From Phycisphaerae bacterium (lineage in GTDB: Bacteria; Planctomycetota; Phycisphaerae; Phycisphaerales; UBA1924), in assembly GCA_002706885.1 (NCBI GenBank), contig PAKY01000064.1, forward strand, positions 1-64,000: DNA of 64,000 nucleotides. The letters are read 5' to 3'. The number at the start of each line of letters is the position of its first letter. Within the stretch, counting starts at the first letter, position 1. The notes beneath the pieces were generated by a model. The model ran no database searches. It saw only the letters and a program-made list of their open reading frames with translations, and was not told the origin of the DNA. Shown here in pieces: positions 18,163 to 26,131 of the stretch. The translations under genes and the position numbers were made by a program.

Positions 18163-19496
18163 CCGAAACGACCAACGGGACCGACCAACAACGCCGCTGG
18201 CGCGTGCTTCTTCTGGCAGAGGCCGCCAATCCCGAGTGGCAGAGCGTGCCGCTCATTGGGTGGTCGTTCGCCGAGGCCCTTCGCCGCGTCTGCGACGTCC
18301 ATCTGGTGACGCAGGTTCGAAACAGCGAGGCGATCGAACGCCGCGGGCTGGCCCACGGAATCGACTTCACCGCGATCGACACCGAGGATGTTTCGGGCCC
18401 GCTTTACCGCGCGGGGCAGGTCCTCCGCATGGGTGGGAACCGCGGGTGGACCACCCTCATGGCGATGTCCCGTTTCTCCTACCCCACGTTCGAGAAACGC
18501 GCATGGCGAACATTCGAGACCGACCTCCGCGCAGGCGCCTTCGACGTCGTGCACCGGGTCACGCCGGTCAGCCCAACACTGCCCAGCCCGATCGCCAAGC
18601 GTTGCGCGGAGGCGGGCGTCCCCTTCGTGCTCGGCCCCCTCAACGGCGGCCTCCGATGGCCCCGTGAGTTCCGATCGATCCGGATCCGCGAACGCGAGTT
18701 TGCCTCCTACCTCCGCTTCACGCACACCTGGATGCCGGGCTACGCCGAAACACGCCGCCACGCGTCGGCGATCCTCTGCGGCTCGACCGATACGCTCGAT
18801 CAACTCCCGTCGTGGGCCAAGCCGAAGGCCGCCCTGCTGCCGGAGAACGCGATCGACCCCGCCCGCTTCACGGCGCAACGCGCGCCGTCGACCGACGGTC
18901 CCCTCCGCGTCCTTTTCGTCGGGCGGCTCGTTCCGTACAAGGGCGTGGACATGCTCATCGACGCCATCGCGCCGCTCCTCGCTTCGAACGAAGCCACGCT
19001 CACGATCGTCGGCGATGGTCCCGAGCGGGCAGCCCTCGAAGCACGACTCCGTTCCGCCGCGCCGACGCATGCGGACGGCGTCTTCCTCGGCCGCGTCCCG
19101 CACGAGCAGGTCGGTGAACGCATGGCGTCCTCCGACCTCTTCGTCTCGCCCGCCGTCCGCGAGTTCGGAGGCGGCGCCGTCCTCGAGGCCATGGCCGTCG
19201 GCTGCCCACCTGTTTACGTTGCCCATGGCGGGCCGATGGACATCTCGACCCCCGAGACCGGCTTCCCGCTGAGGCTCCAACGCCGCGAAGGCGTCGTCGC
19301 CGAACTACGCCAGCTCCTCGTACGCCTAACGGCCGACCGCGATTTGATCAACACGACCGGGGCCGCGGCACGAACGCGCGTGCAGAACCTGCTCACCTGG
19401 GACCGCAAGGCCGAGCAGGCCCAAGGCGTGTATGAGGCCGTCGCGTCGTCGTCACCGCTTCCGGCCTACTTCGAACGTCGCACGACCGGCGTCTGA
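18159..19496 (+). CDS. Glycosyltransferase family 4
   Basis: A 445-residue GT-B enzyme. The N-terminal acceptor domain (VLLLAEAANPEWQSVPLIGWSFAEAL) differs from that of the preceding GT4. The C-terminal donor domain has RVLFVGRLVPYKGVDMLIDAI, IVGDGPERAALEARL, and SPAVREFGGGAVLEAMAVGCPPVYV with the conserved Glu of the GT4 signature. It starts with an ATG overlapping the preceding stop by 4 bases, so the two GT4 genes are co-translated. It is convergent with the flippase gene; only 4 bases separate the stops. The specific sugar is not predictable. Confidence 0.9.
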   Translation: MTETTNGTDQQRRWRVLLLAEAANPEWQSVPLIGWSFAEALRRVCDVHLVTQVRNSEAIERRGLAHGIDFTAIDTEDVSGPLYRAGQVLRMGGNRGWTTLMAMSRFSYPTFEKRAWRTFETDLRAGAFDVVHRVTPVSPTLPSPIAKRCAEAGVPFVLGPLNGGLRWPREFRSIRIREREFASYLRFTHTWMPGYAETRRHASAILCGSTDTLDQLPSWAKPKAALLPENAIDPARFTAQRAPSTDGPLRVLFVGRLVPYKGVDMLIDAIAPLLASNEATLTIVGDGPERAALEARLRSAAPTHADGVFLGRVPHEQVGERMASSDLFVSPAVREFGGGAVLEAMAVGCPPVYVAHGGPMDISTPETGFPLRLQRREGVVAELRQLLVRLTADRDLINTTGAAARTRVQNLLTWDRKAEQAQGVYEAVASSSPLPAYFERRTTGV

Positions 19497-19500
19497 CGCC

Positions 19501-21036
19501 CTAGGACCGTCCGGGCAGGGCGCCGGCGACGCGCGCAAGCCCGAATCGCCCGAGGACCTTTCGGACGTGCGGCATCGCCCCGAGCGCGAGAACGAGCGTG
19601 TACCCGTGGACCGCGAGGACCACCGCGCCCAGCGCAATCGACAGCCCGATGTGCGCCGCGTTCGAGAGCGTCGGGATTTGGTTCACACCCTCGATTGCGA
19701 GGATGCCGACGATCGATGCCACGAGCGTCCAGCCCGAGAAGACGAAGTCGTTCCGAAGATCTGTCAAACCTGCCTTGACCAGGCCGAGCGTCACCACGCC
19801 CGTTCCGAGGAACGATCCGATGCTCAGCCCCACGATCAGCCCGGGCAATCCCGCGAACTTGTGCCCGAGGTACACCCCGAGCGCCGAGCCCACGAGTCGC
19901 ACCGCGTTCGACGCCGCGAGGTACCGACCGGCGCCGAGCGTGATCAACGCCCGGTCCTTCGTCCCGAACAGGATCATCGCCCACACTGGGATGCACAGCC
20001 ATCGGGACATCCACCCCGACGGCTCGTACCGCGGGTCGTAGAGCAGTTCGAAGAAGAGCGGACCAAAGATCGCCACGCCGACGACGATAAAGCTCGATGC
20101 GCCGAGCAGCACCGCTCGGCTCTTATGGAACGCTCCGCGGAAGTCGCCCCCGGACTTTCGCGCCTTCTCGGAGATCGCCGGGAACAGCACCGAGGTCGCA
20201 AACCGGAACGCGAGTTCCTTGGGCTGCGTCGAGAGCACGAACGCGATCGAGTAGAAGCCGATCATCTCGAGGCTCACCAAACGCCCGAGCATCACGCTGT
20301 CGATCTGATTCGCGCCGAACGTCAGCATGGTGCTCAGGAAGATCCACGTGCCGAGCCCCATCTGCTCGCGGACCGCGGCGCCCTCGAGCTCGAACCGATG
20401 CGTCACACCCTTGAGCAGCAGAAACTCGATTCCGACCCCGATCACCGCGTTCGCGAGGTTCCCCCACACAAGCGCGAGCACGCCCATCCCCGCCGCCGCG
20501 AGCCCCACCGTGATCACCAGACTCGCGATCGCGGTGAACGTGTGAATGATCGTCAGGCGCCCGATCTTCAGATCGCGGTTCGACGCGATGTGGTTCGCCG
20601 AGCGGAACCCGCCGATCGCCAGCACGAATGAGGCGAGCGGGAGCAATCCGGCGAGCTGCTGCGCCTTCGCCGGCCCGGCGATCGCGTACGCCAGCGGTTC
20701 CGCGAAGATCGCGCACAACGCCGTCAGAAGCAGCCCGCGGAGCACCTGGAGCGTCCAAGCCGTCCGCATGAACGCCTGGTCGGTCCGCTCCGAGCGGATC
20801 ACCGATGCGTTGATGCCCACGTCCGTGAGCATCTGCATGCCCTGCATCACGACCGCCACCAGCGCCATGAGGCCGAACGCCTCCGGGAACAGCAGGCGTG
20901 TGAGGACGATGTTCCGTCCGAGCTGGACGATCATCATCGCCGGTCGACGGATCGCGATCCAGCCGGACGCCGCCATCGCGCGTTTCCGGATGCTCTCCTC
21001 GGGGGGCGTCTCGTCGCTGAGTGTCGGGGTCTTCAT
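19501..21036 (-). CDS. Wzx-type polysaccharide flippase
   Basis: A 511-residue integral membrane protein with about 12-14 hydrophobic segments, of the oligosaccharide flippase (MOP superfamily) type. It would move the undecaprenyl-linked repeat unit across the inner membrane. Family features include the N-terminal AASGWIAIRRPAMMIVQLGRNIVLTRLLFPEAFGLMALVAVV, with a characteristic R-L-L-x-P-E-x-F/Y-G pattern, and LARLVSLEMIGFYSIAF-like segments further on. Its ATG overlaps the stop of the upstream GT4 gene by 4 bases (ATGA). Together with the Wzy-like protein at 23805 it argues for a Wzx/Wzy-dependent pathway. Confidence 0.9.
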   Translation of the reverse strand: MKTPTLSDETPPEESIRKRAMAASGWIAIRRPAMMIVQLGRNIVLTRLLFPEAFGLMALVAVVMQGMQMLTDVGINASVIRSERTDQAFMRTAWTLQVLRGLLLTALCAIFAEPLAYAIAGPAKAQQLAGLLPLASFVLAIGGFRSANHIASNRDLKIGRLTIIHTFTAIASLVITVGLAAAGMGVLALVWGNLANAVIGVGIEFLLLKGVTHRFELEGAAVREQMGLGTWIFLSTMLTFGANQIDSVMLGRLVSLEMIGFYSIAFVLSTQPKELAFRFATSVLFPAISEKARKSGGDFRGAFHKSRAVLLGASSFIVVGVAIFGPLFFELLYDPRYEPSGWMSRWLCIPVWAMILFGTKDRALITLGAGRYLAASNAVRLVGSALGVYLGHKFAGLPGLIVGLSIGSFLGTGVVTLGLVKAGLTDLRNDFVFSGWTLVASIVGILAIEGVNQIPTLSNAAHIGLSIALGAVVLAVHGYTLVLALGAMPHVRKVLGRFGLARVAGALPGRS

Positions 21037-22292
21037 GACGCGAACAGCTCCGGCGCACCACGTCGCGCCACCTCGCCAACACGATCACGAAAAACCAAGT
21101 AGCTGAAGTGCTCACGCACCGCGACCCGCCCCGCCTGGGCGAGTGACGTCCTCATCGCGTCATCCCGCAGCGCCTCAACGCACGCCGACGCGAGCCCCTC
21201 GTCCGACCCACCGACCAGAATTGACGACCGGTCCTCGAGGTGCGGCGCGTACCCGCGCTGCGCGAACGGCGTCACGATCGCCAGTCGCCCGTAGTAGAAG
21301 CTCTCGGCCACCTTGATGTTCGTCCCGCTCCCGTCGTGGATCGGCACCACCGACGCCGCCACGCCCGCGTACGCCTCCGCCATGTCCTCGACCAACCCGC
21401 GGAACTCGACCCCCGCCGGGCTGCCCGTCCGCCGGCGCACCGCCTCGATGTTGCCGCTTCCGACGATCACCAGTCTCGCGTCCGGGACCGCCTCACGGAC
21501 GAGCGGCCAGGAGCGAGCGATGAACCGCTCGAGCCCGTCAACGTTGGGGTTGTGACTCATGCTCCCGACGAACAGCAGCGACCGGTTCCCCGCCTCGCTC
21601 GGCGCTGGGTCGAGGTCGGGCCGCTCGTAGCTCGCGAACGGGACGTTCGGCAGCACCGTCGCGTCCTCGAGCCCCGGGAACTTCAGGTGCTCACTGTTCG
21701 CGACCCATCGGCCTGCGTATTGCCCGAAGCGGAGCGGCAGGCAACGCCGGAGCCGCGCGAGCCGGCGCTTCTGGAGCATGTGCGGAAGCCCGCTCGTCCG
21801 ATGGTTCTCGATCGATCGCTGGATCATCTCCGTCTGGAGGTCGTCGACATCCAACAGCGTCGGCGCGAGTTCGACCGCCCCCGTCTTCCCCAGCACGTTC
21901 GCGTACCGCCCCGCGACGAGGTCGATCCCCTCGCTCCGGATGATCTCCGCGAACCGCTTGCGAAGTCTCGGCTGGGCTCGATACTCCCGGTCGGGATCGC
22001 CGACGCCACGGGCGATGTACTCGACCCGCCGCGGCCCGAATCGGTGCACCAGCCCGAAGGCGCCCGTCTCACCCATCTCGAGCGGCTGCTCGATCGAAAT
22101 CAGGTTGTGGCTCTGCCGAAGCGCCTTCGTCGCCTCATCGCTCGGCGCCTTCCGCTGTTCAACCATCATCACCGTCGCGACGTCGCCGAGCGCGCACAGC
22201 GACGCGTACAGCAGGTGGTTCCGCTGCGCCGCCCCCTTGTAGGGCGGATATGGGAGGCCGTGGCTCACGAAAAGGATGCGAGGCTTAGCCAT
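21033..22292 (-). CDS. Glycosyltransferase family 4 (DVDD-type)
   Basis: A 419-residue GT-B glycosyltransferase. The ATG at 22292 gives MAKPRILFVSHGLPYPPYKGAAQR, the usual opening for this group; a GTG four codons upstream is possible. The acceptor half contains TLLDVDDLQTE and the donor half LLFVGSMSHNPNVDGLERFI, RLVIVGSG, and VVPIHDGSGTNIKVAESFYYGRLAIVT. The architecture is like that of exosortase-associated transferases (Stp1 type), but the match is by eye only. It is coupled to the flippase downstream and overlaps the GT4 gene upstream (stop at 22285). Confidence 0.87.
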   Translation of the reverse strand: MAKPRILFVSHGLPYPPYKGAAQRNHLLYASLCALGDVATVMMVEQRKAPSDEATKALRQSHNLISIEQPLEMGETGAFGLVHRFGPRRVEYIARGVGDPDREYRAQPRLRKRFAEIIRSEGIDLVAGRYANVLGKTGAVELAPTLLDVDDLQTEMIQRSIENHRTSGLPHMLQKRRLARLRRCLPLRFGQYAGRWVANSEHLKFPGLEDATVLPNVPFASYERPDLDPAPSEAGNRSLLFVGSMSHNPNVDGLERFIARSWPLVREAVPDARLVIVGSGNIEAVRRRTGSPAGVEFRGLVEDMAEAYAGVAASVVPIHDGSGTNIKVAESFYYGRLAIVTPFAQRGYAPHLEDRSSILVGGSDEGLASACVEALRDDAMRTSLAQAGRVAVREHFSYLVFRDRVGEVARRGAPELFAS

Positions 22293-23655
22293 CGCCCGAC
22301 CCACCGCGATCGACCGTCACCGCGCCGATCCTCGCGAGGCAAGACGCCACCACCTCCGCGCCGCGCGTCGCGTAGTAGTGGTTCACGCACCGATCCCGCC
22401 CCGCCGCGCTCATCCGACGCGCCAATGCCGCGTCTCGCGCCACACGCTCCACCGCGTCCGCCGCCTCGACGGGCGAACCTGGCGGGAGCAGGATCCCCTG
22501 CACGTCGGCCTCGACCGATTCCAGGATCCCCCCGACGCCCGACGCCACGATCGGTGTCCCCATCGCCATCGCCTCGAGCACCGCGTTCCCCAGCCCCTCC
22601 TCGAGCGCCAGGTGAAGGAACACGTGGGCCCGCTCGTGCTCCCGTCGAACCTCCGCGGGATCGATGATCCCGAGAAGTTCCACGCGATCACGCACGCCCA
22701 GTTCCTCGGCGAGGTCGAGCACGCACTTCACGTACCGCGTGTCGGTCGCGTCGCCCGCGATCCGCAGTTCGACGTCGATCCCGCGATCGCGCAGCGTCGC
22801 TAGACACCGCATGCCGTCGAGATGCCCCTTGGTCCCCGTCAACCGACTCGCCCCGAACAGCCGCAAACGCCCGACGCCGTCCCAGGGCTCGTACGGCGAC
22901 GTCCGCTTGAACTCCTCCGCGTCGACGCCGCGCGGCGCGATCTCGATGAAGGGCGGCATGTTGGCGTCGCCGATCAGCCCCCGCGCCTCGTCCACCAGGA
23001 ACTGCGAGATCGACGACGCGAACGCCGCGTTCCGCCACTTCGCGGGCTGATTCGGACCAGACCTGAACAGGTAGTGCCCGGGCGTGAAGCTGTACCGCAA
23101 TCCGCCGAGCCGAGAAGCGAGCAGCGCCACCTGCGAAGCGTTCTCAGAGAAACCCACATGAACGTGGGAGAACCCCCGATCCCGCGCAATGCCCACCAGC
23201 GCGGCCGCGTGCGCGAGCCACGCCACCGATTGCGCCCGATACTTCGGCGGCCCTTCCGACGTCAACGCCGCGAGAATTGCCTTCGGCAGGCCCTTCGAGC
23301 AAAACGTGCGCACGATCCGCCCCCACCGCTCCCGAACTTCCCGGTCCAGATAGACCGTTTCGGCAAAGGCATCCGCGCGCCAGCCACCCGCCGCCTCCGC
23401 GCCCTCCGGCGCCCGCGTCGAGATCGCGACGACATCGATCCCCAAACGCCTGAGCTGACAGACCTCGCGGTAGAAGAACGTGTGCGACGACTGCGGAAAA
23501 TGCCCGATCAGGTAGCCCACCGTCCCGCGGTAGCGCGGCGCGGACGATCGCTCCACCCCGCCCATCGGCGCGTGCTCTACGACGGGTTCGGCGCTCGTCT
23601 CTGGCATCACACTCCCAACCCTCGCTCGGGAAACCCCGAACCGCTCCGTACCCAT
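22285..23655 (-). CDS. Glycosyltransferase family 4, EPS-type
   Basis: A 456-residue paralogue of the GT4 at 16939: after a poorly conserved N-terminal ~45 residues it begins GYLIGHFPQSSHTFFYREVCQLRRLG. The donor domain has LRLFGASRLTGTKGHLDGM, LELLGIIDPAEVRREHERA-type sequence and VFLHLALEEGLGNAVLEAMAMGTPIVASGVGGI. The ATG at 23655 is the first start; an ATG at 23607 (MPETSAEP) is equally possible because the intervening residues are unconserved. It leads a three-gene minus-strand operon (GT4, GT4, flippase) divergent from the Wzy-like gene. Confidence 0.88.
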   Translation of the reverse strand: MGTERFGVSRARVGSVMPETSAEPVVEHAPMGGVERSSAPRYRGTVGYLIGHFPQSSHTFFYREVCQLRRLGIDVVAISTRAPEGAEAAGGWRADAFAETVYLDREVRERWGRIVRTFCSKGLPKAILAALTSEGPPKYRAQSVAWLAHAAALVGIARDRGFSHVHVGFSENASQVALLASRLGGLRYSFTPGHYLFRSGPNQPAKWRNAAFASSISQFLVDEARGLIGDANMPPFIEIAPRGVDAEEFKRTSPYEPWDGVGRLRLFGASRLTGTKGHLDGMRCLATLRDRGIDVELRIAGDATDTRYVKCVLDLAEELGVRDRVELLGIIDPAEVRREHERAHVFLHLALEEGLGNAVLEAMAMGTPIVASGVGGILESVEADVQGILLPPGSPVEAADAVERVARDAALARRMSAAGRDRCVNHYYATRGAEVVASCLARIGAVTVDRGGSGDG

Positions 23656-23804
23656 CGCCGATACAGGGAGGCAACTCTAGTGTCAGAGCGATTGGCCGGC
23701 CCGGAACCCCGACGCCGATGGAACGCTCTGGACGTTACTGGACGTCGGCCATTCTCGCTCATCGAAGCGGTCACGGGTCGAGATCGGAGCTCTCGCGTCG
23801 CGCC

Positions 23805-25166
23805 ATGAACCCCTTCGTGATGGTCATCCTGATCGCGTACACGCTCGGCGCCGCTGCCGCGCTCGTGTCCGCGCGCAAGCCGATGACCTTCTGCCTCATC
23901 GCGACCGCAGGCTGGCTCTTCCTCCCCCACGGCACGATCGATCTCCCGGGCCTCCCAGGCCTGAATCGCGCCACGGGACTGGGAATCGCGCTTCTGATCG
24001 GCGCCCTCTTCGGCCGCCGGCCCCGTTCGATGCGCGGATTCTGCTGGATCGACGCCGCCGCCGCGCTCCTTGCTCTCTCGCCCTTCGCCGCCAGCGTCAC
24101 CTCCGGACTCGGCGCCTACGACGGCGTCTCCGCCGTGCTCGTCCAGGCCCTCATCTGGCTCGCCCCGTACGTCGCGGGCCGAGTCGTCCTCTCCTCGCCC
24201 CGCGGCCTGCTCGCGCTGCTCTCTGCCATCGCGCTCGGCGCCGTCATCTACGCGCCGCTCTGCATCCTCGAACTGCTCATCAGCCCCCAGCTCCACCGCA
24301 TCCTCTACGGCTTCCACCAGCACAGCTTCGTCCAGACGATGCGGGGCAGCGGGTTCCGCCCGATGGTCTTCCTCCAGCACCCGCTCGCAACGGCGCTCTG
24401 GATGGCCTCGGGCGTCATCGCCCTCCTCGGCCTCCGCCGAGCGATCACCCGCCAGGCATCCCGATCGATGGTCACCCTCGCGGCGGTTGGCGTGTTCGTC
24501 GTCGCCATCGCCTGCAAGTCCGCCGGCTCAACCGTCCTCCTCATCGGCGGCGTCGGTGTGTTCTTCGCCGCCACCACGTTCGGCATGATCTGGCCGCTGC
24601 TCGCGATGGCCGCCGTCCTCCCCGCGTTCGCCACGCTCCGGCTGATGGGCGTCTCCATCGGTGACTACGTCGTCCAGCTCGCTTCGGGCATCGCCCCGGG
24701 CCGCGCCCTCTCGCTCCAGGCGAGGCTCGACAACGAGGCCAAGCTCCTTGAAAAGGCGACGCAACGCCTCCTGTTCGGGCACGGCAGCCAGTTCCACCTC
24801 ACCGACGTCTTTGGAGGCAAGCAGACCACGGCCGACAGCATGTGGATCATCACGCTCGGCCGGCAGGGCCTCCTCGGACTGTTATCCTTGTGCGGGCTCC
24901 TCGCAGGACCGGCCACCGCCTGCTACCGGGCCGCCGTTCGCCTGCGGAAGGCCCGGCTCAAGCGAGAGGCCGCCGTCCTCGTCGCGACGCTCATCATCGT
25001 CCTCCTGTTCGCCATCGACTGCGTCTTCAACGCCATGATCAACCCCATCTTCGTCATGGCCGCCGGCGCCTGTGTCTCCAACCGCCGCCTCGGCAAGACG
25101 CTCAAGGCGAGGCCCCGCCCCCGCCCCATCCAGCTCGCCGCCCCAACGACCCCCGCGAGCAGGTAA
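23805..25166 (+). CDS. Wzy/O-antigen-ligase-like polysaccharide polymerase
   Basis: A 453-residue membrane protein with roughly 10-12 hydrophobic segments. The ATG at 23805 starts directly in the first helix (MNPFVMVILIAYTLGAAAAL); an upstream start adds 29 basic residues with no membrane character. A large loop at about residues 285-345 contains LFGHGSQFHLTDVFGGKQTTADSMWIITLGRQGLLGLL, the position and style of the periplasmic loop in O-antigen ligase/polymerase proteins. Expected role: polymerising repeat units on the periplasmic side. It opens the 9.4-kb plus-strand EPS arm and is followed after 5 bases by a GT2 gene. Confidence 0.8.
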   Translation: MNPFVMVILIAYTLGAAAALVSARKPMTFCLIATAGWLFLPHGTIDLPGLPGLNRATGLGIALLIGALFGRRPRSMRGFCWIDAAAALLALSPFAASVTSGLGAYDGVSAVLVQALIWLAPYVAGRVVLSSPRGLLALLSAIALGAVIYAPLCILELLISPQLHRILYGFHQHSFVQTMRGSGFRPMVFLQHPLATALWMASGVIALLGLRRAITRQASRSMVTLAAVGVFVVAIACKSAGSTVLLIGGVGVFFAATTFGMIWPLLAMAAVLPAFATLRLMGVSIGDYVVQLASGIAPGRALSLQARLDNEAKLLEKATQRLLFGHGSQFHLTDVFGGKQTTADSMWIITLGRQGLLGLLSLCGLLAGPATACYRAAVRLRKARLKREAAVLVATLIIVLLFAIDCVFNAMINPIFVMAAGACVSNRRLGKTLKARPRPRPIQLAAPTTPASR

Positions 25167-25171
25167 GCCCG

Positions 25172-26131
25172 ATGCAGGTCGCCGTCGTCATCGTCAACTA
25201 CCGCGTCGCCACGCTCACGATCGAGGCCATCGACTCGCTCCTCGCCGATCCGAGCTTCGAGGGCGACATCGTCGTCGTCGACAACGTCTCGCCCGACGAC
25301 TCGGCCGCCGTCCTCTCGGCCGCGTTCGCCGACCCACGGCGCAACGAGCGATGCACGCTGGTTCCCTCGGACCGGAACGGCGGCTTCGCGTACGGCAACA
25401 ACGTCGGCATCCGCCACCTTCTCGAGCGTCCCAGCCCGCCCGACGCCTTCCACCTCCTCAACCCCGACACCATCGCCCACCCGCGAGCGACAAGCGCTCT
25501 CGCCGAGGCCGCGAGCGCCGATCCGCGCGTCGGCGTGGTCGGCAGCCATCTCGAGGGCGCCGACGGCGAGCGTCAGGCCGCGGCGTTCCGATTCCCCTCC
25601 TGCCCGGGTGAGTTCGAACGCGGCGCCATGACCGGCCCCATCTCGAAACTCCTCCGATCCCACGTCGTCTCGCTCGACGCGCTCGATCACGCCACCGATG
25701 TCGACTGGGTCTCGGGCGCCAGCTTCCTCGTGACGAGGAAGCTCATCGAGGATGTCGGACTGATGGACGACGGCTTCTTCCTCTACTACGAGGAGGTCGA
25801 GATGTGCTGGCGCGCCAAGCACGCCGGCTACCGCGTCCGCTACGAGCCCGCCTCCCGCGTCGTCCACCTCGAAGGCCAATCCACCACCGATCCGAACGCG
25901 TCCACGCAGCCCAAGCGGTCCCCGCACTGGTACAACTCCCGCCGCCGCTACTTCGAACGCACCGTCAACGAGGCGCACGCCGATCTCTGCGACGCGACGC
26001 TCCTCGCGGGCGCCGCAGTCCGCGCCGCCCGCGATGCTCGCCGCGGCGGCTTCGACGCGTGGCGCGAACTCCGCCGCTCCCTCGCCGCGGCGAAGAAGCA
26101 CACGGCCGAACGCCGGGAGCCGACGCCGTGA
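25172..26131 (+). CDS. Glycosyltransferase family 2, rhamnosyltransferase-like
   Basis: A 319-residue inverting GT-A enzyme. The ATG at 25172 gives the standard opening MQVAVVIVNYRVATLTIEAIDSLL. Motifs: VVDNVSPDDS, NGGFAYGNNVGI, LLNPDT (metal-binding region), GASFLVTRKLIEDVGLMDDGFFLYYEEVEMCWRAKHAGYRV. This pattern is typical of WbbL/RfbF-type rhamnosyltransferases, which fits the dTDP-L-rhamnose operon 11 kb away. Rhamnose specificity is inference. The stop overlaps the next start by 4 bases (GTGA). Confidence 0.88.
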   Translation: MQVAVVIVNYRVATLTIEAIDSLLADPSFEGDIVVVDNVSPDDSAAVLSAAFADPRRNERCTLVPSDRNGGFAYGNNVGIRHLLERPSPPDAFHLLNPDTIAHPRATSALAEAASADPRVGVVGSHLEGADGERQAAAFRFPSCPGEFERGAMTGPISKLLRSHVVSLDALDHATDVDWVSGASFLVTRKLIEDVGLMDDGFFLYYEEVEMCWRAKHAGYRVRYEPASRVVHLEGQSTTDPNASTQPKRSPHWYNSRRRYFERTVNEAHADLCDATLLAGAAVRAARDARRGGFDAWRELRRSLAAAKKHTAERREPTP